In this document: positions 45,617 through 57,676 of the stretch, piece after piece | Layout of the letters: each line of letters begins with the position of its first letter | Position numbering within the stretch: position 1 is the first letter of the stretch | Assembly: GCA_015501585.1 (NCBI GenBank) | Contig: JADNRY010000121.1 | Coordinates: 121,422-185,421 of the forward strand | Direction: 5' to 3' | DNA from: Rhodocollybia butyracea | Taxonomy: Eukaryota > Basidiomycota > Agaricomycetes > Agaricales > Omphalotaceae | Length of the DNA stretch: 64,000 bases | Notes under the pieces: generated by a model | The model's database searches: none | Seen by the model: the letters and a program-made list of their open reading frames with translations, nothing else | Told to the model about the DNA's origin: nothing | Position numbers and translations under genes: made by a program

Positions 45617-45855
45617 TAACCGGCGCGGTCCCATTGAGGAACAGCCGGGGCCCGCGCAACACACATTGCGCCATATGTGTGCCGCGGATGCACCCAGTTG
45701 ACTTTGCTGTGGCAGAGCGAACACAATCACCTCCGGCTCACAAAGCCAGCTGCGCACACGAGTAAACTACATAGACGCGCTCATTCATGTTCATGTAAAG
45801 CTCAGTAAACGTTATTGAACCAGCTTTTTTAAACATCTTTTTTTATTGATGTAGG

Positions 45856-46900
45856 TCAGGAACATAAGGCTCCTGGCCACAGAAGACATTTAGCAGACAA
45901 ACCCTGGTGAGCAGCCAATAATTCGGGGGCTACCACCTCCATGTCCAACAGGAAATGACTGCTCAGATACACTAACCCAAGGTGCCCCTCACACTCCATC
46001 GGTGCATGACACTCATCCTCCACTGCCAGTGTACAGAATCGGCATTTCCGCAAATCTCATGGAATGTAGCTGATACCTCTCGTCATGGTGCAGGCGCTCC
46101 ACAGGGGCATGGTTCAAATTTCAAGGTCACAAGCTGGGTGAAGGCATGGCGATGTTTTGGTACTTTGATCATGCAGAGGTACGCTTGAAGCTGCATATGG
46201 TCAAAGACGAGACGCTCCCGGGCCCAGTAACTAGCACAGGTACATGTGCTGCACCCCTTTTCCAGCTCATTAAACAGTGAAAGATCAAGGTCTCATGCAA
46301 TCTCACAGCCAAAGGTACATGTATAAAGTGATACCCTCCTGTGGCGGCAGGCAGCCTGAGCCAATAACGCATCGCAAACAATACGACAGTCAGGCAGGAG
46401 CAACAGTGATTGCGTTGGTAACAAACGGGTTGCATTCCCAGCTTGAGAAACAGGGGAGCCAGTGCAGAGCATTGCCCTACATGCAGCAACTGGCGCAGGA
46501 ACATTGTCAAACCCTTCTCAAGCTCAAGCGGAGCTCAAGAGATCAACTCCTCTAAAGCAATCTCACAGCGAAGGAAAGGACTACAGCCATGTATGATGAT
46601 ACATATGTGGCTCAATGTATTGCAAATACATTCAGTGTATCGAACACAAACTCATAGAAAATCAAGTTTGATAAGCTCTGGCAGTAAGTAGGAGTTGTCT
46701 CTGGACATAGGAACCTTACACCACAGATGAGGCACTGAAAATTTTTCAGCCCTCGCAACTGCCGGGCAGCCACATAATCCACAGCGCCATAGTGAACACC
46801 CAGCAAATTTCTCCTTTGCCACATCCAAGAGGCACATGGTATTGTTCGCGTGTGTGGTATATACTGGCATCTCTGGACACTTGGATTATAGTTTTGGTGA
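45856..46900 (-). pseudogene. LINE-type (non-LTR) reverse transcriptase C-terminal remnant
   Basis: The minus strand at 46053-45990 reads CRFCTLAVEDECHAPMECEG, the Cys-Cys-His-Cys pattern (CRFC...EDExH...EC) found after the polymerase in many fungal LINE ORF2 proteins. Upstream in broken frames come LAPLFLKLGMQPV, LRLPAATGG and NELEKGCSTCTCASY, which follow the usual order of the RT C-terminal region. Several frame changes show that it is dead. The rest of the RT and the endonuclease were not seen. The insertion interrupts duplication unit A. Confidence 0.55.
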
Positions 46901-47191
46901 CTTACTATACATACCATAATACTGACCCAGAGAGACCTTATAAATATTTAAGTCTCCATCTACACTCAAAGCAACCAGGTATCCTGAGCATTCAATGAGC
47001 ACTGAAGTAATGTAGTCACCTGTAGTACTGTATTATATAGTGTAGTAAAACAGCCCCCGCACTTAGGGCAACAATCTACAGCAGCTCCCACCGGGCAGAC
47101 TGCGAGCTCGTCGTTGTTCGGTGTTTGGGCCCCGTGTCAGCTTATGCTGCCGGAGCCGGCGTTCAGTATTTGGACCATGCCGTGTAATAAA

Positions 47192-47212
47192 CTTCCTTCC
47201 TTCCTTCCTTCC
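47192..47212 (+). repeat. (CTTC)n microsatellite
   Basis: Five CTTC units, the reverse complement of the tract at 45588-45616, at the right side of the insertion in unit A. Confidence 0.9.
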
Positions 47213-47853
47213 AATGGGGCTCAACTTCTGTTTCTCCAGCTACACTATCACAGCGACAGCCATGATAGCCTCCCACTTTCTTCATAGATCCGTTCGCTGG
47301 TACGGAGCTTTCAGAATTATCCGGCACTATCCGAGTCGCTACATGACTCCAAACGAAGAGACGAACCATCGAACGTGTAACATAAGACGGAGCCGCAAGT
47401 TGGAGCGCTGAAACTGGGAGCATTGCCCTTGACAAGCCGGGCCCCTGTCAGGGCAAGGCACAGTAGCGCTGTGGATAGGAATGGGACCTCGAAGTGCGGA
47501 ATATGGAATAGGATGAACACATCCAGGGTACTTAGTAGTGCGAGAACAGACGGAAGGATGAAATGAAATGTAGGGACTGTCAGTTTATCTGAACTTTATT
47601 CTCAATTACCAAGTCCAAAGCCTACAAGCCTACACAAAGCTTTGAAGATATGATCGAGTGAGCTTCCCTCGAAGCTCAAGCGCTCAGGCCTCAGGCTACT
47701 ACTACGTTTCCTGCGCATCCTTTATTTGGCATCAAACACTTGGGTTGCGACGTGTACCGTTTTCAGCACGGAACTCTAGACTCATATGGATTCCCAACGT
47801 TGAAACGGTTGTATGTTAAGTATTTTCATTTTATGCGGACATGGTCAGAAGTC

Positions 47854-48950
47854 CTAGAACGTATATGGCGGTGGCTGCTCCGAATCATCTATTGCATCAC
47901 TACGTACACTAACTTCTTCGCTATCAATGTTACGAACACTGTGCACAGAAGCTGTGGGACTTTTGCTCTCTGGACGCTGCGGCTGAGAGGATTCCCCGAC
48001 AGAGCCTTCTTGATGCATCTGTGCTTCAGAATCCGCAAGGTATGAGTCGGACACCAGAGACCCATTTGTTTTACTGTCGTATCCATTGTGAAAAGGGTGT
48101 AGAGTCCGAAGTGAGATGTCTTTACGTTTCCTATAGCGTCGCCAGAGGATGATCCCGATCGATGAAAGGACTAGTCCAGCGACTATAATACCACCAGCCA
48201 CAGCAGCTATGTGAGGTGTTCTTGTCGCATTCGATGTGCTACCAGGTGCGGAGATTTCTGCAGCATCTGAGGTACTAGTATATTCAGTGGCAATTTGTTA
48301 CTTTCGAAGCTGGGTAAATGAACAAACACCTACGTGTATAAGGCATAATCAAAGATGATAAAGCTGCTCTGATTGCCAGTCGTTTCAATCAGCATTTCGT
48401 GGTTTCCCGGGTCCAGATCAATTCTGTTGAACGCGGAGACGTTAAACTGTACATCCGAAGAATTGTCTATGAGATGAGAGAAGTGACCGACGATTTCTCC
48501 ATCAAGTCTAAAGTCACAAAAGACGTTGGAGACTAGGCCTGAGCTGAGTGGTTCGTTTGTCACAATCAAGTAGACATAAATCGCGGTACCTGGAAATATC
48601 CTCAGTCACTTGCAGATAAAGCAGCTTAGCGCTTAACACTTACCATTGAAAGTGAATCCAACGCTGATGTTCTGGATGTCAGAAAAGTACGTTGTTTGCG
48701 TCCAAGTGTGATCAAAAGCAGAGTTTGTAGAGGGGTTGATACGGCAACTTCCCAGCGTAGTGTCGCATTGTTCGTTGTTTATCCAATACAGCCCGCCCTG
48801 ACTATTGGAAGAAGGTGTATACTGGACCATAAGTCCCGTAGAAGGATCGCCGTAAGTGTCATCGATCGTTTGGTTGACCAGTCGACTTGCGGCTGAGAGT
48901 TGATCACCTAAACACACGATGAATAAAAGAAAGTTATGAGGCCGAATCAC
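47854..48950 (-). CDS. single-pass membrane protein with C-terminal PPxY, copy B (no ATG found)
   Basis: Three exons (48950-48644, 48589-48334, 48274-47854) match copy A one for one: exons 1 and 2 have identical lengths (307 and 256 nt), exon 3 is 18 nt longer, and the total of 984 nt stays in frame. The protein keeps VNQTIDDTYGDPSTG, the glycosylation sequons, the helix AGLVLSSIGIILW with RRYRKRKD, and ends EQPPPYTF. The codon aligned with copy A's ATG is GTG (48948-48950), and the open frame upstream, hydrophobic for about 20 codons, has no in-frame ATG. So either the start lies in an unseen upstream exon, a non-ATG start is used, or the copy is newly inactivated. The intact body argues for selection until recently. 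Confidence 0.6.
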
Positions 48951-50150
48951 CGTGAGAGACAATAAGAGATACAAGACGAGAGGTCCGAGGAAGGGGACCT
49001 CATATAATATTACGGGTAAAGCGAATTTGATAAGCTGCCTTTGTGACGTTTGGAGAAGCCGGAGTTCGATTGCAAAGATAGCAAAGCTTCATTAAAAAAA
49101 GCAACGAGCCACAAAAATCATTGTTCTCATCCGACGAGAGTGGCAAGGCATATTTTAGGCTGTTTTAGGAAAGAAGTCCGCCATTCTCGCTCAAGACCTC
49201 GTACAGAACAGATCTCCTGGGACTGGGTGGGGATTGGAGCACTATGAGCAACAAAAATTCTAGCAGAACGGAAGTTCAAAAGTGTCAATTAGTGCCTCAA
49301 AGCGAAACGACAACCCGACGAAAAATAACACGCTAGCATTGTGCTAGCAACCGAAGGTGATGAACCGTCATCATCTCATCGCAACCTTCATCGCTCAAAT
49401 GTCTATAAGTAGGCTACGACTCTACGAGTTGTTGTTTATACTTAGTGCTCGGCCCCTACTCAGCCCAGATGAGATCTGTTCTATACGCTGTACTAAGCGA
49501 GATTGAAAAAATGTCTGCCACTCTCGGAGGTGAAAAGAACCGGGCTGCACTTGTCCTCTGGCGATGCTGATCCTTGTTGTTCAACTTTTGCTTCTCCAAA
49601 CGTAACAGCTACGCTTGGATAGCATAGCAACTCCTTCCCTGTGTCCCAACGCTTGAGCGCAAACCAAAATTGAAGAGTATAAAATAGAGAGGCTTTGATG
49701 ATGAGACCCGCTGCCATTTGTGTGATCTGGAGCAGGCGCGACAGCCATGATGCCTCCCACGTATTCATCGATCCATGATGATTCGTTCGCTGGTATCTGC
49801 TGATATGGAGCTTTACAATTACTCAGTACTCCAAACGAAGGGATGAACCAATGTTCATGTAGCATAAGACAGACCAACAAGCTGAAGCCGAAGCTAGGAA
49901 AGAAGAAAGGAAGAATTACTCGCATACTCTTTTGAGCGCCGGAGCAGCTGAAACATTGACCTTGACGAGTGGCGATAGGGTAAAGGACACGAGTAACGCT
50001 GTGGATAGTAAGGATGGGACTGCAGCAGAGAAAGGATGTATCGAATGGGACAAACACATCGAGGAAAGCAGCGCGAGGACGACGGAAGGATGAAATGAGA
50101 TAGAGGGATCGTCAGTTTATCCATGGATCTATATGCGCCTGGTCTAGCCG
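48951..50150. repeat. upstream part of duplication unit B
   Basis: Matches the split upstream part of unit A. A sequence like GGAGAAGCCGGAGTTCGATT at 49045-49065 is also present in reverse complement at about 44890-44920 and 49585-49605, so the region contains several copies of a short segment in both orientations. ORFs here (for example 49581-50057, minus) are not conserved in unit A and I do not call them genes. Confidence 0.5.
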
Positions 50151-50839
50151 AGCAAAACTTCCTCTCGAAGCTCAGACCATTTACTGCATTTCTTGTGCAT
50201 TCCTTGGACCATTGAACCAGGAGTTTGCATCAGATGATTCCTAATCAACAGACGCCCGAATCCAATCCGCCGTCTGGTACTTGGCGAGTGGCTCATCCTA
50301 ACGATCGTTCAAATGGAGAAAACAGCATAACAGGCCGAAATGTCCTAAATTTGACTCGAATCCCCAAGTACTCATGATTATGAGGTCTTTAAACGCTTTC
50401 GGTTCAGCTTTGCAAGCTAGTACTCTATTCCGGATCGTGCAACGCATGATCGTTTGTCGAAAGCGAAAATCCGGCATCTTAGCTACTCTTTCTCTCACAC
50501 TATGGTACCACATTCTTGATTCCTGCAAGCAGCAGACCTTGATATTCTCAAGTCCTCCGATAGATCGAATATTGAACAAATTCTCGAGATTGGACATCAT
50601 GAGGTTACTCGGCCTGTTTAGCTTTTTGCAGGACGATCGAGTGAAATTGGAGAAGTTCTCACACTGGTGCGGAGGACGAGATTGAGCTAGAGCGATTGCG
50701 AGTTGGAGATATTGTTCACGGAATATGCTCTAGAAGAGGTTTAACACGTGGATGATTCTGCAGCCAGGTAGATATGCATACCCATTCAAAAAAGTACTGG
50801 GGACACGATGTGAGAGCTTCCTTGATATCAACCAAATGG
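50151..50839. other. no recognisable gene
   Basis: Overlapping open frames on both strands at 50298-50685 have no family I can name. They may be the far C-terminal part of the decayed BTB gene. Confidence 0.35.
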
Positions 50840-51290
50840 TGTGTCGATCATGATTGGAGCCAAACGCTCAACGAGGGGAGCGACTTGATGTCGGCAGGCG
50901 AACTTCAGCACCACCTTTGAATGACTATAAAGAACTCCCTACAGAATTCAGGTTGAGCGTTGCTGAGTGAATCAACTCGGAAGAACCTAAAACTAACCTC
51001 AACGTCAAATGGCAAGCTGTAAGTGCGCCATATACTTCATATTTCTCTGCCGCCTCTGCAAGTTCTATCAGCCCATCACACTCCAGCCGATCAAGAGAGG
51101 GATGTCTTTGAGGATAAACAAATTGAAAAGAGAAGCTCAAGCGTTGAGGAAGATTCTAGGAGGTGCACGACTTCGCCGTTTGTGGGAGTAGTCGCATAAG
51201 GAAAACCTCCCGTAGAAAACTGCAGGTTTTGCTTATGTAGGCAGAAGTCGACATTGTCGCAAGATCGAATTATCACGTCGGCATCCTGTC
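50840..51290 (-). pseudogene. BTB/POZ-domain protein pseudogene
   Basis: On the minus strand an exon opens after an AG near 51283 with DADVIIRSCDNVDFCLHKQN, continues GGFPYATTPTNGEVVHLLES and, after a shift, FQFVYPQRHPSLDRLECDGL and ELAEAAEKYEVYGALTACHL. Together these form a nearly complete basidiomycete BTB domain (DVxLRSxDxVDFxVHKxNL ... YPxxHPxL ... LAxAAEKYEVY). The run of four A at 51126-51129 (T on the coding strand) has one base too many and breaks the frame between LELLF and QFVYP. A later exon near 50930-50850 reads VLKFACRHQVAPLVERLAPI and then meets stops. BTB domains mediate dimerisation and Cul3 binding. No start exon was found. Confidence 0.7.
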
Positions 51291-52883
51291 ATTGACTGTG
51301 GTTCCATGTCAGTGTATCAATTGCAGAAAAGTAGGAACCAGAGCTTACATAGTTTGCTCCTCATAGGAGTTTCAGAATCGGATGAGTTCATTCCTCGACC
51401 ACTCTTTTGTGGATATCCTTTCTCTAGAGCAACCAGCTGTAGTTATATCTGCAAGAACTCTAGTAACGGAGAACGACAAAGGAATGTAGGAGGGCAAGAA
51501 TAAGAATTGATATCATCAGCCTTGTATCTGTGTCGCCACGCAATAGCCAATGGGATGAACCTTAGTCACTAACCAAATTGAGTTTGCATGCATTGACCCA
51601 AGGTAAAAGAGAAACGCACGAATTACTAGGCACCCAGATTCGAGTACCCATATGTAACACTTTCGCGACTTGTATTAGTCCGAGAAACCGGCCATCTCCA
51701 TCTTTAAGAAATTTTCCGGGGAGGAGCGCAAGCAAAAAGGAGACCGACCAGGAAGCATTGATGCTCGAATCGAAGGGAGTGTTTTGAATATCAAAGCAAA
51801 CGAAGGCTCGTAAGAAGTTGAATCTTGCGAGCACAGGGTTTTGATTTGCGCTTGAAATTTGTTGGCTGTTCTGACATGAACGAAGAAGTGGAGTGATCCT
51901 GCTGGATTTACATGGCTTGGAGATCACATTCACTGCGGAACGAAGGAAAGGAAAACAGGCTGGCATATGATACTAGGTTTTTTTTTCTGAAGCCAATCAA
52001 TCATCTAAGTCTCTAGGAAGAAGGAGTGAGGAGGAGTTTTGGGACCACAAGCGCCATGTTTGGGCGCTCATGTGGAATTTGCGCGCCGCCGCGCACATGG
52101 GCATTTTACCCTCTTAGTATAATGCAAGTATAATGTGGATTTCAGAATACCAAACAACAGAAATATTGCTAATACAACCCGAGTGCAAAAGGTAGGTTCT
52201 TGAAATCCCTTAATCATTGTACTGTAAATCTTCAACTAGATGCAAATTCAGCCCATCTGGAGTAGACACTTCTTCCCAGTTCCGGTTATTCTCATCATTC
52301 CCTCTTGTCAGCTCTGTCCGATAATCTCACCTGCACATAATTCCAATTGCATTTTTATCTTCCACCACAGCCTCAAGCTTTCAATCCACTCCGATGTCTT
52401 AAGCATCAGACGGATCGATGAAATTGATGTAGCGAGCCTCAGGCCTCAGGTGTGAACCAATGAAATACATGTCGTGGAAAGTCGATAAGGCCTACTTGTA
52501 CATTTCATGGCTTTTCAGCGAGTGAAGGGAGTGTGCATCCCTCAGTAAGTTTCGAGTTAGGTCCCACATAAGTATCGGGCGGTTCCAGCTATTCTTGCAC
52601 AATGCATCCACAGCTGTCGGCTTTCCAGGCTTTGCGCAAAAGGAATTAGTCAGATCCCTATGCATTAAAGACGGGCATTTGAAAAGGTATACATATATAT
52701 ATGACTTCGCACAGCAACTCTGGCTCGCTTCAAAGTACACTACTTACTTGAAGCTATTCTGGGTCACGCTATCCCAACCGCGTTCAAGGTCCACACCTTC
52801 TTGGGTTTTTCCGGAGGCCGTCCATGCAGACCGCGGAGAGGAGTTCAGTTGTATTGACTCGCCTTCGTGACTCGGAGGCTCAG
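51291..52883. other. intergenic, no supported gene
   Basis: A minus ORF of 134 codons with a real ATG (51966-51562, MPACFPFLRSAVNVISKPCK) has no domain I recognise. Other short ORFs look like noise. Confidence 0.35.
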
Positions 52884-54802
52884 TCACGGTGGTCCGGAAA
52901 GTCGATACGGTGATGACATTATTCCTTCATCCTTAAGAGCTGTCCTAGAGTTAAGGCTAGGGAAGATCGGAACAACCGTATAAGTAAGGAAGCGCAAGGG
53001 CAAATAGGCAACGTACATTGACATCAAAGAACAGGAGTAGACTTTGTCGATATCGTGAGCTCAATTATTGGAGCCAAGAATAATGACTTACAGCGAACTT
53101 CAATGAAATAGAAGATAGCGTAGATGAGATTACTGTTGGGCATGAGTACCACCTAAGTAATACATGTCATGACTCATGAATTGGACTCCCTTATTAAAAA
53201 CTGCACATACCAGAATCAAGCAAACGAAGGTGAAAACTCTTTAGTGCAAAAGCATTTCATATGATCAGTGCTGATATGCAATTCGAATGGACTTGATAAC
53301 TACGTTGTGAGGAGGCCTAGCGAACAAAAGATGAAATTTTAGCGGTGCCATAGACAATCAGAAAGGAATTCAGAGCACTCACCAGTGTTTATGGTATAAG
53401 TAACAAGGGTATTGATAAGGTTGTTGGTTCTAGCGAGGTAGCATGCAGCGTCTGAAAAGCAAGTGAAGTAGTGGTGCTCACTGTTTGAATGATGACTTGT
53501 TTTTCCATAGGTAGTATATCATCGCGATTGTGACGGTGGCGTCACCAGCAATGTCGATTGCAAGTGCGCCGGTTCCGAATCTCTAAAGGAAGAAATTATG
53601 AATGATGATAAGTGGCACAAAGGTCAGGCTGAGGCGAAACTCAACTATAACTGCCCCTACTTCGGATATCAATTTCCACCTCTCCGCTGTATTGAAGTTC
53701 GCAGTCAAGAAATAATGCCTCTCTTCTTGGAACTCAAGGAGCACCCACAGTTTCGCAACGTATACTGTTGATGGAAAGTTAGAGACCCTTCAATCATCAT
53801 CAAAAGCAAAAACTTTTTAATTACCTATGGCCAGTGCTATAAAAATATACCGGTGAGCATCGATTTAAAAAGCTGCCTGAAGAAAGCTCACCAAGTTGAC
53901 CAAGTGCAAGTATAAACTGAGCAAAAAATGGAGGGGAAAAAAGTCAGATTGTGTTCATTTGGACTGTGCGAGTAGTATGGACTGACGATTATAATTGGGA
54001 TGATAAGCTTCTTGTTGCTTACTAGGGGGTAACAGATAAGTTACATCATCGACCTAATGAACCTTTTTAGTGCTTTAGTACTTACAGATGTAGACCCGGT
54101 ATGCAAAAAACCTGTAATATATCAGAAAGTTGCAGTTATCAATCGGAATGGGAGGGTCTACGTTTGGACAGAAATCGTTATAATATCCTGTAACCAGTTG
54201 TTAATGAGGATTAAAGTTACAGAAACAATGGGCGTACGGCAACTAATGTCTGACTCTGCAACAAAACCTTAGTGGTAAAACCATGACAGAAAGAAATTAC
54301 TTGCGGAGAGGGCCCTTGATCGTTGAACGTATAAGCTGATTAACTTCACCGCAAGACGTGAAACAGAACTTACCAGTTAACCTTGGATAAGAACACATAG
54401 TCACCAAAGTTAGTGACGGTGTAGCTGTAGTAGAATGTGGCAAGAAATGCGACATGTAAGGTATCGACAGTCCTAGAACGAAAATCGGTCCACGTCGAGA
54501 TCGGATTTAGTTCTAGTTTTACCAAAGAAATCCAACCTACAAGGAACATAACCAAGGAAGTAAGTGAAACAGTGGATATCAAGCGCAAAAAGACTGACAA
54601 AGATCTTCAATAACGATGCATCTTTGGAGGAGTGATGCATGTAATAATGATAGACTTGGAGACAAGTCACGCCATAGATTCTGCAAGTATTGAGGTGATT
54701 CGATCGATAACTTGAACAAATGTAAATCACTTACGTCGTCGACAGAATAATTCCAATGAATGCTGCACCAAGAAGATTATCGAGCGGGATGAGCGCAGGC
54801 AT
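52884..54802 (-). CDS. DUF6534-type multi-spanning membrane protein, second gene
   Basis: The first exons are well fixed: 54802-54735, 54680-54599, a 14-nt microexon 54536-54523, and 54472-54374. They spell MPALIPLDNLLGAAFIGIIL, IYGVTCLQVYHYYMHHSSKD, KIFVGFLWTVDTLHVAFLAT and YSYTVTNFGDYVFLSKVNW, the family's opening helices. Later pieces are RFFAYRVYI, NKKLIIPIII, VAKLWVLLEFQEERHYF, IDIAGDATVTIAMIYYLW, NNLINTLVTYTINTG and MPNSNLIYAIFYFIE, ending ILNSRTALKDEGIMSSPYRL. Several middle exon borders are unresolved, and I could not place a clean exon straight after the W codon at 54374, so damage there is possible. It is the same family as the gene at 2625-4417 but divergent in sequence, so not a recent duplicate. 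Confidence 0.7.
54523..54536 (-). other. 14-nt microexon in second DUF6534 gene
   Basis: GTTGGATTTCTTTG on the minus strand, between TGTAG and GTAAAAC. With it the join reads KIFVGFLWTVDTLHVAF; without it the flanking exons are out of frame. Same length, phase and protein position as the microexon at 2883-2896. Confidence 0.8.
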
Positions 54803-55596
54803 AGAGGAAGTTGAGAGGAAGTGGATGAACACGAGCTGAAATTAGCGAAAGGCAGAAACTAAGAAATAACAAGCTATATAAACTTTCGCTTCAGCATTGT
54901 TGATATGAATATTCCGAGTCAAGTGCCTTTGCTAAGGAACACCTGTCACTCGCTAGTGTTTCAGAAAACTAATTGAAGAGCCGCTGAGCCAGTTGCTGAG
55001 CCTTGGAGAGCTCTTACCGAAGGAGAAAGCCAACAGTGATTGTTAGCGTCTGATAGCGTGAGCATCGGTCATCAGAACGACTGATGGGCTTGATCCGAAC
55101 CTAAGCCGCTACAGGCACAGCCAATTATACCGAGCGATACAATAGGAATATAGGATAGTGCCTTCCGACGAACATGAGCGAACATGTCACTTTTGGTACC
55201 CAGTCGTGCACAAGTACTTTCTAGTTTGTCGTCCTGGTCCAATATTGTGATCGCGGAAATGCCGCGAGCGTTCCCTTCGGATTTATCTATATTACAACTT
55301 ACATCTTCGCTTAGGACGAGTTTTTTCGAATCTGGACTTGATCCGTAGTCACGACTTTGTTTTACAATCAAGTTTACACTGCACTTCTACGTACTCTCTT
55401 CGCGCTCTTAAAAGTCCATGCCCTCCATATCCACGTCACTATCGGTATCGCTCCATTCCCCATCCGTTGAATCACTCATGTAACAGTCATCGTCGTCGTC
55501 ATAACCAAGACGAGGGAAAGTCTTTATCGATCCAAGAAAAGTCAGCTTCCTTCAAAAGACGCGAGGGCCTCAAATGAATGCGAACTCGAGGTGACA
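54803..55596. other. intergenic, no supported gene
   Basis: Between the DUF6534 gene and the 3' end of the F-box-like gene. The minus frame at 55072-55371 begins with TTG and has no recognisable domain. Confidence 0.4.
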
Positions 55597-57676
55597 TCAA
55601 TGAAGCACACTCTGTAATGTTAGCCAAACACTGCTTGGAATGTTTGGGGCATCGCAAAATTCTTGTACTTCAACGTTATCTCTAGTGGGACGCCGTCGAA
55701 TGATGAACGCCACTGTTTCAAGCTGGCCTTGGGGGATGGAACGGCTGCGAACTGTGTCGAGGACCATATTGGCATAGAGTTCATAATCCGCATCGGTTAT
55801 CCGGGTAGTGTAGGCCGCACGGTCATCAATACGAAGGCAAGAGAGGTTGGGTAGGTAGGTGGTATCAGTATGAATCAGTGGAAGAATATCGGTCCACGCA
55901 TAGAATGTTTGACGAAGGTCCAAGACTTTAAGAGTAGGGACTCGACGAAGGAAGGAAGCAATCCCTTCTCCGCGCCCTGCTGCATTAAACAATTGAAACT
56001 TCTCCAAGGGAAACGAGGAGCGTCGCTGGAGTGAGGTAAGAGCGTCGATAAGATGCCTATCTTCTCCGACATTCAAACATTCGTCATTGAAGGATGGATG
56101 AGTTCCCGTCCACAGCCTCAAAGTCTTCAGGGCGGGGAACGCGGAGTTCCAAAGCATTGGGCCAACCATCGAAATAGCTCTAAAATGCTGCATATCGGTA
56201 CCGCAATCCAGAAACAACTCCTCCAAGTGTGGGAACGATACTACTGGCGCAGCCGGGTCCTCCGTCATGCTCATGACCTCCGGTTCAGGGGCTACGATTT
56301 GTCGTATCTCGCAGTATCGGAGGGAGGGGGCACAGTGATGGAAAATCCGCCTGAAGGAATCATAGCTCTCCTTTCCCCTACCCACTACGCCTTCTCGGAT
56401 AATCAAACGCGTTAATTGTGACCATGGTAGCTGAAAGTGGTAGAAAAAGCTGTCTGCTGGAGAAAGCAGTTCGTATTCTGAAGAGAGGTGAACCTCGCGC
56501 AGCTTCGGGCGTTCGCGAAAGAAGTGATGTCGTAGTTTTCGTAAAGTTCGTCTTCGCCAAATAAGGGTAGAGCACAGGGAGAGACGAAGTTTCTCCAACG
56601 CCGGCCACTCGTCAATGAGAAGCAGCTGGCCTATACATCTAGCCGGTGCCTCGATCGTGATACAGCGGGCGTGATGAAACACATCATAGAACTTCTTGAA
56701 TAAGATGTCATCGTAGTGGCCGGAGTAGAGAGAACAGATTTGGCGGATAATGTTTTCGCTTACTGTGTTTTCGCCCTCATCAAAGTGGTGCCTCGTCGTA
56801 TCGAACTTGTCCTGAGCCACAAAAAGGTTCAGGTCCACGGGACGTCGGGCCTGCAGCTGCCGCCGCGCAAGCTCGATCATAACAGGTACAGACCTGAAGA
56901 TAGTGCTGTTCGATCGGGCGACCAGCGAATGCTCTACCCAAATTTGGAGCAATTCAACATCACATTCCTCCACTTTCGGGAAATAGCAGTGAAAGGATGC
57001 CAATTGGACGCATCGTGCTGCCCCCCAGTCCCAATCCCGGTACATGAGCGACTCTGGATACTGTATCTTGTGCATCTCCATATAGTGTTCCGCGATGATG
57101 AGAAGTAGTTCCGCTGGAAGACGTAGGATGGGAACCTGGCTGTTGTAGAGTGCGCAAACGCTAGAGACGTCGGAGCCGAAGCGAACATGATCTGACGGGT
57201 CTGGCTCTAGGCATCCTGCAAGGACATGGAAATAGCGGTATTCGTCAGTCTTAAATGCGACGCGAGCCACATCACAGCGCTGCGAGGCAATATAGATAAC
57301 ATCTCGTCCTTTCTCTTCGTCTCCGCCAAACGTTGGAGGAATTCATGTGCGGTGGGGGAGCCGTGAGGCGCATGGGTAAGCATCTCATGTACGAGATCGT
57401 GGAGTAGTGGAAAGCTAGCTGCGGTAGCAGCAACTGGCGAGGCAGGTTGTACGAATACGGGTATAGCCATTGCGCAGACACCGGCGTCTGTCTCGCGGTG
57501 AGCAGGCTGGGTTCGATTTCGTCGTGTGGGGTTATCGACGCGACGACACCTTCATTAGCGGACACCATGGACTCTTCAGGTGCGGTATAAAATCGAGGGA
57601 ACACTAGGTCGTGGGACAGGGCATAAGCGGCCTCCTGGGCCGGATCTGTCCATTGGGAAGCGCAAGTCCAGGACAT
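55597..57676 (-). CDS. F-box/LRR protein with unresolved 5' exons
   Basis: The long frame from about 57284 to 55597 is uninterrupted for over 550 codons. Early on it reads VPILRLPAELLLIIAEHYME, an F-box first helix, and then has leucine-rich repeat-like blocks: LEKLRLSLCSTL, LREVHLSSEYEL, LTRLIIREGVV, LEELFLDCGTD, LKTLRLWTGTH and LKVLDLRQTFY. This suits a substrate-recruiting SCF subunit. The frame has no ATG before the F-box (its first codon is GTG), so an upstream exon is required. Coding-looking sequence in other frames begins with ATG 57676 (MSWTCASQWTDPAQEAAYAL) and includes FPLLHDLVHEMLTHAPHG. An acceptor near 57285 (GCCTCGCAG before CGCTGTGAT) could join them, but I could not settle the donor. 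Confidence 0.68.

Larger units (their letters stand above)
44470..47590. repeat. upstream part of duplication unit A, split by an insertion
   Basis: 44700-44930 and 45000-45200 are two related direct repeats (TAGTGCTC...GAGATCG...GCGGACTTC...CACTTGTCC) that also match 49430-49620 of unit B. 47220-47580 matches 49600-50110 of unit B (CATTTCATCCTTCCGTC on the minus strand, TCCACAGCG, CGTTTGGAGT, GCGAACG, GTGGGAGGC, ATGGCTGTCGC). About 2.0 kb between 45200 and 47215 is absent from unit B and includes a LINE remnant. Confidence 0.6.

Noticed and set aside
48972..48974. Copy B start at the first codon of its open frame
   Set aside because: It is TTG, not ATG, so I do not accept it as a start.
49581..50057. 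158-codon minus-strand ORF in duplication unit B
   Set aside because: The homologous stretch of unit A (47220-47580) does not keep this frame, so it is not conserved coding sequence.
57270..57278. Start of the F-box/LRR protein at the first codon of the long frame
   Set aside because: The codon is GTG, not ATG; nuclear fungal genes rarely start so, and an upstream acceptor fits better.
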